Shown: positions 15,050 to 26,420, numbered from the stretch's first letter. The stretch is DNA of 64,000 bases from Sordaria brevicollis (GCA_033439795.1 JAUTDP010000001.1:3906001-3970000); one strand, 5' to 3'. The notes: generated by a model from the sequence alone, not told the origin. Numbers and translations are program-made.

Positions 15050-16150
15050 TTAGGGCGAATATTATCGGCGAAAATACCGAATTCGGAACTTGCATTAAAC
15101 GAACTACCGGGCCCAATATAGCGAAAGGGTTAAAACTAAATTATATCGTAAATATCGGTAACTATAAATAACACTTACGAAAATTCTGAATTAAAACCGA
15201 ATAAATTATTATCCGCTTTTATTTAACGTAAAGTAATTAAATTAAAGGAATATCCGAATTTATCGAAATACTAATAGGGCGTAAAAAAATAGACCATCCC
15301 TAACCCACCGCCGCGTACAATACGCCCGAAATACTACTACAAATTAGCAACGTCCTAAAATATAACCTCGCTATATTATACTATACGGATAACGTCGGGT
15401 ATATCCATTCCTATACCTAATATAATAGTAAATATAATAATCCGATATTAGGAATCCAAAATAATAAATTATTAATAAAACCGCTCTTAGTCCGCGGGTC
15501 GGATATACGAATAGTAAATCTAGATAATTAGAGGGGCAGTAATCGGGGAGCGAATCCCTCGTTTAATTAACGCTAAAATAAAATACTTCCTCGCTTTACT
15601 AATTAAATCTTTATTATTAATATAGATAATAATTTTTAATATAATCGAATCGGTTAGAATAAATAAGAATTTAAGGCGTTCGAAATGCCGGGTTTCGCTA
15701 AATAGAATATAATCGAAAATAATACCGATATCAAGCCAATCGATTAATATACGGATAATACAAAAAGAATTTAGAAAATTGTTAAATAATTAGAAGCCGG
15801 CATACGTCCGTACGTATATTTCGGATTCTTTAATTAATATAGTAGTATAACCGAACTACGGGATAGAGAGTGGAAGCGTACGCCGAAGTTAATAAAGGTT
15901 CGCGAATTTAAATCGGAAATTACGCTACTAATATATAATATAAAGTTCGTTAATAGTTATAAATACTATACGGCTAACGAATTCGGGGGAGCGAAAATAC
16001 TTAAAGAAACGGTAATATAAAGCTTATTCGGGACCGAAGAGGATATAAATATAATATTTAGAAATTATACGTTTCTAAAATTTATTATTCTTATAAGAAT
16101 TAAAAATAGGTTAAATATAAAAAAGGACTTTTAAAGGTATAATATACTTT
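15050..16150 (+). pseudogene. Decayed coding segment near the right end of the RIP block
   Basis: A + frame beginning near 15061 reads IIGENTEFGTCIKRTTGPN and continues for roughly 1 kb. Recognisable protein-like pieces include NVLKYNLAILYYTDNVGYIHS, REWKRTPKLIKVREF and NSYKYYTANEFGGAKILKET in turn. Interruptions are mainly TAA/TAG. Asn, Ile and Lys are inflated as in the other decayed segments. No domain family is recognised. Being on the same strand as the segments at 4.5-10 kb, it could belong to the same element or transcription unit. Confidence 0.35.
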
Positions 16151-16849
16151 ATAGAAGTCTTAATCGATAAAAAGTAATTTAATACTATAATACCGGGTAA
16201 TAATATCCCTTTATTCTTAACCTAACCGATTTAGGGGGATAATTTAAATTATAATCTTATAAAGTAAGATAACTAAAATAATTTAAAGAATAATACTTTT
16301 ACCGAACCCAATAACTATAATAAGGATAATATTACCGTATTAATAAATAATCCGACGGATATATTCAATTTATTCTACGCGGAAGCGACGAATAGTATCA
16401 CTAAGCTTTATTAAATTAACTAAATTAAATAAAAGATAAATAATAATATAAATAAACCGACGTTACAATTTTTAATATTCATTTAAATTAATATATTTAA
16501 TAATTATAACTATACATTATTGGGAAGTCCGGTTAGGGTATAGTAAAATAGCGAATATAGTAGTAAATTCGAATTATTCGATGAAATATAAAATATTACC
16601 GGAGTAAAATTCAAATTATACTATAATTCCTATATAATTTAATAATATTTAAATGAAAGTTAATTAATATATAATATATAATCCTTAGAGGTACGTTTCG
16701 TTATTTACGAAAGTAACCCCTAAGTAACTACTAATTAAGAATTATAAAACGTATTAGAGAAAAAAAAAAAGGAAGAGAAAAGTTAAAAGGAAAATAAAAT
16801 ACTTAACGCCGTTAGATTGTAAATATTTATTATTGTTATAAAGATATTT

Positions 16850-17972
16850 AAGAGTAAATGTGAGATTATGTCTAATTTAATTGAAAATTTGTATGGGAGT
16901 TTTGTCGCCCATGGCCAAATCGCACAAAATCGACACAGACCTCCTCTCACTTCGTTCGCGGAGACCCACCCTAGGTGGTCTGTGCTCAGAGACTAATCTT
17001 GGCGGGGATTTTCCAAGGTTTTCAGTATACTAGTACTAGTCCAGTCTATTACCGATCAAACCCTTAGACCGGTGATTCTACAGTATGAGCAATCGTATCG
17101 TATTAATCATTTGACCCTTTGCAAAGAATCCGTGGCGGGGATGATAATGAGATCAGGCAGACTTCGGTTGCGTCGATTAGGTTTGCAATAGCATCACGGA
17201 TTCACGGGCATTTTTCTTTGGCGCCAGGATTGCCTTTCTTTTGACCTTAGGGTTGTCCAACTAGCCATTCAGCCCGTGCCGCCGCCTGTCTCCGATCTCG
17301 TTTCAATGTTTCGCCCTTCGTTCATTCGACACAGATGGGAGGTCGCCTGGTTTTACTCATCCATATTCGCGTCTTTGCCGTCGCATTTGGGCGGAAGCGA
17401 GCAACTAGAATGTCCATTATCGACCAACGGAATCAAGCGCCTCGACACCTCAAGACAAAGAAAGGAATGGGCTACTCCGCGCCGGTTTGGACTGTGTACT
17501 TGAAAACGCTCTGTATCTTGGATCCTGATTTTCTATGCGAATCGCGTGGAGATACTAGTCGTGGAGATACGTCGGCAATGGTGATGACGGCCAAGTCAAG
17601 ATGCTCGGAAACAATGGAAACGAGACGTGGGAAAAAGCAATCTAGAAGCTTCAATTGTACGTCTGGTGATGGATGGATCGTGCTCCCTTTTGACTCGAGG
17701 TGATCATAAATCCGATGCAGGGCAGGGCTTTCCGGTTCATCCCCCCCCGTCGGATCACAAAATGGAGCCAAGAACGGAGAAAAAGGGCAAACTCCAGACT
17801 CTGCAATTCACACGCAACCTGAAATGGAACCAAACCTGACTGTTGCAGCCAATATCGTTAGCAACGACTCGTCATGCAGTGGTGCACAGTCAGGATAATT
17901 CATGGTAGCACGCCCGCCATTCTGATACGCTTTGGCAACCCTAAGTGAACCCTTTTATAAACACTTGTAACC
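16850..17972. other. Unmutated single-copy island between repeats
   Basis: Base composition returns abruptly to about 50% GC with normal CA and TG content, so this stretch was not duplicated when RIP acted. Short overlapping ORFs (122 aa at 17335-17703 +, 99 aa at 17472-17771 -) overlap in several frames and resemble no family I know. I see no convincing gene. It probably represents the original single-copy flank into which the MULE at 17976 inserted. Confidence 0.6.
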
Positions 17973-17975
17973 GAG

Positions 17976-18072
17976 CCGGATAAAGCGACTGTGTACCTTT
18001 CTTAACCTCTTGTGTAGGGACTTATCTAACTAATGGCATAAGCCCGCCTAGCTATATTAACGCCCGCTAAAT
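17976..18072 (+). repeat. MULE left terminal inverted repeat
   Basis: It begins CCGGATAAAGCGACTGTG and includes CTTAACCTCTTGTGT. It matches the reverse complement of 23201-23288, apart from C/T and G/A transitions and an extra ~10 bp around 18041-18052. The transitions lie mostly on the T/A side here, so this copy appears more RIP-mutated than the right one. Confidence 0.85.
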
Positions 18073-18529
18073 TTATTAATTGGTAATATCGAATAATTTT
18101 CATATACATCAATACTAACAATTGAAGTAATTAAATATATCGCCGTCGCCGTCGTTATCGAAAAAATCTATATTACTAATAATAAATATAGTATTATACT
18201 AAATATTTATTTAGTATAAAGGGTATTAACCGTACGTATAACCGTATAAAAATAATTAAAATTATTAATTTAACCTCCTCTCTTATACTTACCGCGTAAT
18301 AATAATGCGCCGCCAACCCAATTCCCTCTTTCGAATAAATATATATATTTAAAATTAAATTTCGCGACGATTTTATTAATATTGACGATTTTATTATTAA
18401 AAAAAAAAAGCTATCCCTAATTCTAATTCCTAAAGTTCCAATTCTTAAGGCTTTCGCGCTTAAACCCGCCGCGCCCTTTTACCGTTATTACTCCCCCAAT
18501 TCGTTTAATTCGTTTAACGAAAATAAAGA

Positions 18530-20560
18530 AAAAAAAAATAAAAATAATAAAAAGAAGGAAATACCCGCCCTTATTATACTTTCCTTTTGGATTTAAAACG
18601 ATATCGACGTTATTTTCTTCGAAATTAATAACGCGGTTAAGAACGTCGAATTTAATATTATTAAGAAGCGTTTAAATAATTACCGTAAAGGTAAATTTAC
18701 GTAATATAACGTTAAATATTTTAAAGGACTATCCTATTTTAAAACGAAGTGGGAAGACGATACGCCTATTGAACGATTTATAGCGGCGAATATAAAAAAA
18801 GATTATCGATAAAAAAAAAAACTAATTTTCTTTACTAAATCCAATAGGTAGTAATTTATTATTATAAATTGTAATTATTATTATAATTTCAACCCTAATA
18901 ACGCAAAGTATTTTATTATTAATCGCTATTTCTAACGGATAAACAAAATTAAAATTAATATTTTAAAATATACTAAATAATTAAAGACTTCCTCGAATAA
19001 TATTATTTCCGCTATTTGTAAAAAATTCCTTAATATATCTATTATAAACCGCAATGTATTAAACGTATTAATTACTAATAAATAAAAATTAACCGGTATA
19101 TTTATACCTATATAATTCTTCTTAAATAATTTAAATAAAATTAAAAATATTTTTAAGAAAGTATACCGATATAATGACGAGGAGGATAATTTAATCGAAC
19201 GGATCTTCTAAACCTATCCCTAATATATTGAATAATATAAAAAAAATCCAAAGGTAATAAATCTAAACTATACGCATAAAGTTAATAAATTTAATATACC
19301 CCTCCTCCAAATTTATAACGTTACGGTTATATATATAATATTTAATATTAATTATTATTTACTCAATAGTAAAAAAGAAGCTTATTTTACCTAAGTATTT
19401 AAATAAATCGATATTCTTTTAATAAAATATATTATTACCTAACCGTTAATTATTATTACTAATTATAATAAAGCGTATAAAAAGGCTTATAAGGCAATTT
19501 TTACTAATACTTAATACCAAATTTGCTTTTAGTACGTAATAAAAAATATCGCCTTTAATATTAAGAAAAAATAAATTAATACGCTTAATAATACTACGCT
19601 TAATAATTGAAATAATAATAGTAACTATTTTAAAGAAAATTACCGTATAAATATTAACCCCGTTAATAAAAACCCCGTCTCCTATTAAATTAACGCTATA
19701 ATATTAAATTAAGAGGATCGCAACTTTTACTTTAAATTAAGGACTAAAAACCTCTATAACTAACCTATCGATAAAACCGGTAAAATTCCCAACGGTTCTA
19801 ATTGTAAATAAATAACCAACGTTAATAATATCCTTGCAATATAAAAAGTAATAATTTACTTTAATATAAAGGAGGGATTTTATAAATAGTAAAGGATTTT
19901 GAAAAACGAATTTTCAGACCAATAACGTACATTTACTACTACTTTCTATTATTATAAATAATATTACTAATTACTTATTTTCTTTATTTTTTATAGTAAT
20001 TATTAATTACTTTATTAAAACCTATTTACTATTATATTAAGAATTCGCCTACTTTACTATATATATTTACTATAATTTTAATATACGAATTACTTCCCGT
20101 ATAAAGGGCGCTTATAATTTATTAAAAATACTATTTAAAAACCGCTGTATCGATTTTAACTAATTATTTACCGCTATCGTCGAAGTCTATAAGTAATAAA
20201 AAGATAAATATAACGTTAAATATATAGTATAAATATCGAAAAATATAGGCTAATTTAATTATATTATACTAGTACGCGTAAAATTTATTACGAATTTTAT
20301 TTACTTCGAATTATTATAACGGTAAATAAAATTAACTAATAATATTATTACTAAAAAACGTAATTTAGTAGAAGTAAAGAAATAATATTTAAATAACTTT
20401 ATAAAATAATTTAATTTACCCTATTAATATAATTTATTCGATATTATACGGACTAGTAATATTATACCTCAAAATTTAATAAATATATATTAATAATTAA
20501 AATTAAAAAACCCTTTATTAAAGGATTAATTAGTACTACGTAAGGAGAGGGACCCTCTCC
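18530..20560 (+). pseudogene. RIP-inactivated MULE transposase
   Basis: The + frame at 19453-19573 reads ITNYNKAYKKAYKAIF, then YQICF, a stop, YVIKNIAFNIKKK and a stop. This is the MULE/FAR1-type core (D-x-A-x-x-x-A-x-x-x-x-F-P-x-x-x-H-Q-x-C-x-W-H-x-x-K-N-I) after RIP: Asp to Asn, both His to Tyr, and Trp to stop. Upstream (18540-18800) is a decayed N-terminal part with WEDDTPIERFIAANIKKDYR. The catalytic Asp of the IITDYD-type motif is changed and many stops are present, so the gene is dead. A Pro/Gln-rich tail follows at 20560-21085. Confidence 0.8.
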
Positions 20561-20970
20561 TAATAATTATAAACCGCTAGAAAATTCGTAACGGTACCCA
20601 ACCTATACCCACTAACCCTCCTCCTCCTCCTCCCTCTAATAATACTTCTATATAATATAATCCTTCTTATAATACGCCCCCTAAAGCTTTAACGTAACCT
20701 CCTAAAAAAAAGAAAATAATAAAGGCTATATTAGCGAACTAAAAAAAAATAAAAACGCGGACAATAGTAAAGAATACGAAATAAAAGACGGCGAAATTAT
20801 AAATTCAATTAAATAAAATAACGAAATTCTATTAATAAAAAGAAGAATTAAAAATATAATTACGAATAATATAATAAAAGCAAGTATAAATATAATAAAT
20901 ATAAGTACGGTAATATATCCCTATATCGATAACGCTTATAATAATACCTTTATATAATAGTATAATAGGC

Positions 20971-21080
20971 CCGCCTCCCTTATAATAATACTAAATACCG
21001 GCGCCTCCTTTATAATAATATTAAATAGCGCTACTTCTTTTATAATAATACTAAATAGCGCCACCTCCTTTATAATACTC
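20971..21080 (+). repeat. 30-bp tandem repeat (former Pro/Gln decapeptide repeat)
   Basis: Units begin at 20971, 21001, 21031 and 21061 with a period of exactly 30 bp. Read on +, with TAA as former CAA, each encodes a decapeptide close to APPPLQQYQI. This sits in the tail of the MULE coding region just before the nested LTR element. A 74-codon open frame on the opposite strand is a by-product of the repeat. Confidence 0.75.
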
Positions 21081-21114
21081 TTCGTAATACCAACTCCTAT
21101 AATTCTAATAGCCT

Positions 21115-21350
21115 TGTGACGGCGCGAGGCCTTTGCACGTTTAAGGACAGAGCGAGGCACACGTTGGATCGAAAATACTAAATTGAAGAAGAAGGGAAAC
21201 TTCCAAATGCGGAAGGTGGGATGTGCTAGTCGAGGTTTTATACCCAGATTCAGCGATAGGTAAATAGCACCGACAAGTAATTGCTAGCGACAGTCCCAAT
21301 AATAGGTAACTATGACGTTATATGAAGACCCTAACGGCTATACCGTTATA
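21115..21350 (-). repeat. 3' LTR of the gag-only element
   Basis: 236 bp, opening TGTGACGGCG on the + strand and ending CCGTTATA. It aligns along its full length with 22598-22833. Differences are C/T or G/A transitions. GC content is well above that of the surrounding MULE. Confidence 0.85.
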
Positions 21351-21479
21351 TTCCCCCCCTAAAGAAGAAGCTTCAGCCCTAGAAGCGTTGAGAATCTAAT
21401 TATATATGTGAAAATCCCCTCATCCCTTTAATTATTCTAAATCCATGTCCTTGGGCTATTAAGGCTCTACTCAATACTA

Positions 21480-21960
21480 TTTAGCGTAGTAGTTCTCCAA
21501 TTCGGTAATGCGGGTATCGAGGTCGTTATAAGAATCTTGGGACGAAACGTTATCCTCCTCGGGCTTAGTGAACTTTGTTCGGATCGTTGAAATGCTTTGT
21601 AAACTCTTTAAGTAAGACCTTAGGGTCGTAGATATACGATTCATCCGCTTAAATAAGAAGATAGGAAAGAAGCGTCTAGATTTTCGGATCGAAATGTAAA
21701 TAAACGTAAAAAAATTAGGCCTTTTCTAAATTAAACGCAATTTTATCGATACGAAGCTTCGTAATTATTATAGGCTTTTATACTTTAAAAGTATATTAGG
21801 CGCCGGTAAATTTATCAATATCGGGAAATATAACTTTAATTAATTTATATAAAAATAGGTCTTTAAGAGCGGCGAGGGATTCGTCCTACTCTTTAAATTT
21901 TTTGCGTAAGGTTTTAATTTCATTATAATAAGCGTTAACGATTTAATCGATAATAGGAAG
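21480..21960 (-). pseudogene. Decayed retrotransposon Gag fragment
   Basis: Read on -, this part resembles LTR-retrotransposon Gag: a segment ending in ADESYIYDPKVLLKEF and FNDPNKV, preceded by KLRIDKIAFNLEKA and FFYVYLHFDPKI. Stops are of the RIP type. No zinc knuckle or downstream pol domain is visible before the LTR. Whether it is Ty3- or Ty1-derived cannot be decided from this remnant. Confidence 0.5.
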
Positions 21961-22597
21961 CGATACTATAATTGCGAACGATCTTATAGTGCGTTGCGGG
22001 AATAAAATTATTATTTTCGATATAAAGGAACAAGGGGAAGTTTTTTAATATTTTATAGTTTTTTACGGTAATAAAGGAAAATAACGGCGCGTTTAGGGTA
22101 AAACGCGTAAATACATAAAGGTAAATTTTTATTATAAAGTTTAAAAAAGTAAATAGGACGAATCCTAAATAAATAGTAAATTACCGTAAAGCGCCTGCGT
22201 TTATACCGTAACCTTCGTATTTATTCCTAATTAATCGGGGTAGTAAACGTATTTATAATTTTAAATACGTTAAGGTACTATATTTTAATTATTGGTTTTA
22301 TTTATAAGGTTAGGTCCTTTTACGGGAAAAGAAAAAATACTATTTAATTAATTAGAAATTAATTTAATTATAATTACGAATAATATTAGTAATATAGGTT
22401 CGGGTACTCGAAAAATTAAACAATAACGTTTCTACTATAAAGTTATTAATATCGTTTATTATAAAACGTATCGATACCGATTAATTAAGTTAATATAAAA
22501 TATAATCCGTATCGTTAGCATTGAAACGAGTATGTAAAAAGAATTTGATATTTATACGACTTAAATACGTAAACGTATAAGAGAAGGAATTTAGTAT

Positions 22598-22833
22598 TAT
22601 AACGGCGCGAAGCCTTTGTACGTTTAAGGATAGAGCGAAGTATACGTTGGATTGAAAATATTAAATTGAAGAAGAAGGGAAATTTCTAAATGCGGAAAAT
22701 GGGATATACTAGTCGAGGTTTTATACCTAAACTCAGCGATAGGTGAATAGCACCGATAAGTAACTGCTAGCGACAATCCTAGTAATAGGTAACTATAACG
22801 TTATATGAGGACCCTGACGGCTATGCCGTTACA
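22598..22833 (-). repeat. 5' LTR of the gag-only element
   Basis: 236 bp and the same length as its partner at 21115-21350. On the - strand it starts TGTAACGGCATAGCCGTCAG, and on + it ends in ATGCCGTTACA. It is followed by AGCCC, the right half of the presumed target duplication. Confidence 0.85.
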
Positions 22834-23200
22834 AGCCCCCCCCTCCCCCCCCTCTTCTTCCCTCTTAAATATAATTTTAATAACCTCCTCCTCCTCTTCC
22901 TTCCTAATATTAATAATATATCGAAATAAAGGATAATAAATATAACGATTATTAACTACCGCCATCTACTTAATAAGCGCTACGGTTACAAGTTATTATA
23001 AATTTTTACTAATTATTTTACTAAATATAATCTAAAATTCAAAATTATTAATAGTAATTGTAATCTTAATTTTCTATATAATAATAAAAACTTTGTAATT
23101 TCAATACTCTAGTATATAAATTAATATTTTAAAAAACTTCGTGTATAATTTATTATTTATAGATTTTAGTATAGATATTGTACTATATTACTTTGGTACG

Positions 23201-23288
23201 GATTTGGCGGGCGCTAATATAATTGTGCCATTAATCAGACAGGTCCCCACACAAGAGGTTAAGAAAGGCACACAGTCGCTTTATCCGG
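23201..23288 (-). repeat. MULE right terminal inverted repeat
   Basis: The reverse complement begins CCGGATAAAGCGACTGTG and matches 17976-18072. This copy keeps more C and G than the left one and so is less RIP-mutated. Confidence 0.85.
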
Positions 23289-23427
23289 GCCGCCTATAAC
23301 CGTAGTAGCAAAATTTGGCTTGTAATTCCCTTGTTATAGTATACACAAAAAGGGGGCACGTCGCGATTGACGATGGCGGGCCGGCGGCAGGCCTAGGGAC
23401 GGTGATGATGGGGGGAACGTATCAAAT
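23289..23427. other. Unmutated spacer between MULE and copia element
   Basis: These 139 bp have normal composition, with runs such as GGCGGGCCGGCGGCAGGCC, and lie between two RIP-degraded elements. They look like original single-copy DNA. No gene is visible. Confidence 0.6.
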
Positions 23428-23608
23428 TGCACAGTAAAGTAGATATCGTAATTGAGGGTTAAAAATTGATGTATATATTTAGAAGAGTTCTATAGAACCC
23501 GAGTTAGGGGTGCCCAAGCTATTAAGAAGGTCTATAGCCAGAATCTAATAGCTAGGGCGCCTTACGTAAACCTATTTCTATTAGTTGAATTTACCCTCTA
23601 ATTTAATA
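23428..23608 (-). repeat. copia 3' LTR (left copy)
   Basis: 181 bp, same length as 29069-29249. The two share runs such as GTAATTGAGGGTTAAAAATT and GGCGCCTTACGTAA. This copy is clearly more C-to-T/G-to-A mutated, for example ATTTAATA at its end where the other has ATCTGACA. Confidence 0.9.
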
Positions 23609-23929
23609 TACTTCCCTAAATGCAATCTATTTCCTAAAATGGATAAATTTAAAACTATTTATATAAAACTAATTACTCCTCCTTATCTATTTCTTTAATC
23701 CTTAGGTATTCTACCCGCTAATAACCTTCTTTATTTCGTATAGAATCTATCCTTATTAATTTCCTAAACTCCTAGTATTTTTCTACGGTCAATACTTTAA
23801 TTATACCGTCTACGGGTATCTTTAAAATTTCGAAATACTATATTTTAATTATCCTTATTTATATTTCCTATTTTAATTAATATTAATAAATATCGATATA
23901 GCGGAATTTGGTTACTAGTTTCGATGCCT

Positions 23930-24130
23930 CTACATCTAGGATTTTAAATATTTAAATATTATTATATTCGAAAATTAGGGTAGGGTTAAAGAATTTTAGT
24001 ATAAAACCTTTAAATAGTTTTATAATATATAATACTTCTTTAATAACGTTAAAGAGGGCTACGAATTCTACTTCGGTTATAGAAGTAATTATTATTAATT
24101 ATTTAAAAACTCTTTAATAAATAAGTCTAT
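23930..24130 (-). pseudogene. copia RNase H remnant
   Basis: On - the sequence reads EFVALFNVIKEVLYIIKLF, corresponding to the copia RNase H segment usually written (A)E-[FY]-x-A-L-x-x-A-x-[KR]-E-A-x-W-[LI]. It is followed by PTLIFEYNN, where a D/N-N-Q motif is expected. It is part of the dead polyprotein. Confidence 0.75.
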
Positions 24131-24639
24131 TATACAATTTTATTATAAAACTTTAGGAATTTTTATGGTCGATAGAATTATCGGTAAAAGAGGTATTAAA
24201 AGTAAATTAAAGTTTAATATCTCCTCTATAATATAAAGCTAAGTTTATAATTATAAAGAAGTAATATAATACTTTATTTATAACTTTATAATATTTTAAT
24301 CTTAAATTATAATTATATTTAATAAATTGATTAATTATAAAGGTAATATTTAATTTAATAATAACGGCGGCGTAGAATATAGACTTAATTTTAATTTAAT
24401 ATCGATAAATGGATTAATTAATAGCTTTATAATTATAAAGTATTAATTCGATATTATTTATTAAAATCTAAATAATATATTTATTATTAACGAGCCTATA
24501 AATCTTTTAAAGGTATAATTACTAGGATAATTAAATTTTACGAACCTTACGATCGTAAATTACTTTAATATTTAAAAACTATTATAATTCCTCTCCTCTA
24601 ATTAAATTATACCGGGATTATAAAGTCTTTATATATTAC

Positions 24640-25080
24640 TAGGCAACTTCCTCCTTAATAGGGTAGTAATAAAAGATAATATTATTAACGTAATAGAAAA
24701 CTAAAATACCATCGTTAATTAAAATATAAGGATTTTTAAGGATTACGTAAAACTTTAGGGTTTTAAATATCCTTATAAATTTTCGTTATTATAATAATAG
24801 GGAACGACGAAAATTATATAATACTTTAAGGATTTTAAATACCTTCCCTTAAATATAATAATTTAGCGGTATATATATATAAATCTCTTCGTTTATTATT
24901 ATATTTACGAAAGCGTTAATTACGTTCTATTAAATAAATTCAAAATTAAAGCGTAAAATTATAATTATAAGGGTGCGGAAGGACTTTCTTATTAGGGTAG
25001 AAGTATAAATTTCCTACCCTATAATCTTTATTTATTAATCTCTACGTATAATTAAATAAGTTTTAACCTTATTAAGGTAA
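24640..25080 (-). pseudogene. copia reverse transcriptase remnant
   Basis: On - a segment reading VINAFVNIIINEEIYIY (about 24880-24935) matches the fungal copia RT motif D-V-x-N-A-F-V-N-x-x-L-D-E-x-V-Y-x. Further on, GILVFYYVNNIIF-like sequence (about 24673-24710) is the Y-V-D-D catalytic box with both Asp changed to Asn by RIP. Stops are frequent. Confidence 0.8.
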
Positions 25081-26139
25081 TTATTTTTAAAGTATTTATA
25101 AATATATATTTATATATAATCGAAGATTTATTTACTTTTAATTCTAGGTTCGTTGCAATCTATTTCTACCTAAATTTTTATTTACTTATAACTTTTAAAG
25201 TGAATTTATTTGGCTTATTTAAAGAGGTCGCCTAAAGGATATTTATCGAAATTTTTATAATTATAAGATATTAACGGCAATTAATAATAGTAAAGGTTTT
25301 AAAATTTATTAATAACGATTAAGGATTCGATTATATTTTTAGTAATTACCCTTTCCTTATATATAGAACGTTATAATTCTATTTTAATAATTTTCTTTTT
25401 ATATATTATAGTTATAAATTGGTAAAGATATCCGGCGTTAAATATTACCTTCTAAGGCTCGAAACCTTTTAATAATTCCTTTTTAACGTATTTAATATAA
25501 TTTATAACAAATACCCCTATAAAAAAAGAAGTTAATAATAATATATTTAATAATATTAAATAGTCGTAATTAATAAAATAATCGATAGCTATCCAATCTT
25601 CCTTTAGGTTTATAATTTTATTAAGGGGGTTTAGAAGTAATACGCTAATTTCCACTTTCTTAATAATTATTTTTTCGGTTTATACCTCCCTAATAATTAT
25701 TACCTCCCTTTTTTAAACCGGATTAAAAAGGAAAGAATTTAAAAAGTTGTAAATATTCGTATTTTCTATATCGATACGGTTAATTATAAAATCGAAAGGA
25801 GATTGGTTATTTAATAATTATTCTCTAACGGTATATTTTTTTAATAAGGCGGTAAATTCTTCTAAAATAAATTTTAAAGATTCGGCTTCCTTCTCTATTT
25901 TATTAATAAAGAGGGTACGCTTATTAAAAATAACATCGCGGGTATTAATAACCTCGTTAGTAATAGGGTTCTAAATTCGGTAAATAGTTGTAGAAATATA
26001 ATCGATTAAATATCTAATCTACGTTTTAAAGTTTATTTTTTAAAGCCTATTTTACTTATTCTTAATAATAGTAATTATTATAAATATTTTATAATTATAA
26101 ATTCGAAGGTAAGAAATATCCAATTTATAGGGGGTAACC

Positions 26140-26420
26140 TCGTCGTTACTATTATTAATTTTCCTAGTAATAGCCGTGTAAAATCTTTTATAAGGAGATT
26201 TCTAATCGTAAAAGTATTTAGGAAATTAATTATTAAAATATATTATTATAAAAACGATTTCTAATTAGAAATCCTTAGGAAAACGAATACTTAGATTTAT
26301 AGTACGCGCCTTATCCTTAATTATATTTCCCGAACGTTCTACACCTCCGTTCTATATTTAAATATATAGGGTAGAGGGTTCTATAATTATACTATATTAT
26401 ATTAATAAATTTAAAAGTAA
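26140..26420 (-). pseudogene. copia integrase C-terminal remnant
   Basis: Read on -, fragments RTFGKY, YYKSKYSFS, GFLIRNRFYNNIF and LEISLKILH (after skipping stops) line up with the copia integrase region R-A-x-x-M-x-x-x-x-L-P-x-x-x-W-x-E-x-x-x-x-A-x-Y-x-x-N-R-x-P followed by T-P-Y-E. Trp and Gln codons have become stops. Confidence 0.7.

Larger units (their letters stand above)
1..16840. repeat. RIP-mutated AT-rich repeat block, unidentified, open at left edge
   Basis: The block is extremely AT-rich and nearly devoid of CA and TG dinucleotides (301-360 has none of either), while TA is everywhere. This is the pattern left by RIP on duplicated DNA in Neurospora-like fungi. No intact ORF over about 100 codons exists. 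Several long + strand stretches nevertheless read as protein-like sequence interrupted mainly by TAA/TAG, with Asn, Lys, Ile and Tyr in excess, as expected from GAC to AAC, GAA to AAA, GTC to ATC and CAC to TAC changes. I found no reverse transcriptase, integrase or transposase motif, and no terminal repeat, because the left end lies outside the window. The right limit near 16840 is a sharp compositional change. It could be one giant element or several old ones. Confidence 0.85.
21115..22833 (-). mobile_element. Small non-autonomous gag-only LTR retrotransposon nested in MULE
   Basis: Two direct repeats of 236 bp (21115-21350 and 22598-22833) have TG..CA-type ends and flank about 1.25 kb. Bases adjoining the outer ends are AGCCT (21110-21114) and AGCCC (22834-22838), a 5-bp target duplication with one C/T difference. 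A pyrimidine tract just right of the left LTR (21351-21360) is a polypurine tract when read on -, which sets the orientation. The interior on - reads like a decayed Gag (for example KLRIDKIAFNLEKA and DESYIYDPKVLLKEFTKHF) and has no room for protease, RT or integrase. Confidence 0.8.
17976..23288 (+). mobile_element. RIP-degraded Mutator-like (MULE) DNA transposon with long TIRs
   Basis: The left terminus (17976-18072) is matched by the reverse complement of the right terminus (23201-23288). About 65 bp align with only transition differences, followed by a small indel and a further ~20-bp match. The interior contains a decayed MULE transposase on the + strand. Flanking sequence offers an imperfect 10-bp target duplication candidate, 17964-17973 against 23293-23302, which differ only at one T/C and one G/A position. 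That duplication would place the true ends a few bases outside the stated TIRs. The element contains a nested LTR retrotransposon at 21115-22833. Confidence 0.8.

Noticed and set aside
20936..21160. 74-codon - frame with repeated IIIKEV units
   Set aside because: By-product of the 30-bp tandem repeat, which reads sensibly as Pro/Gln repeats on +.
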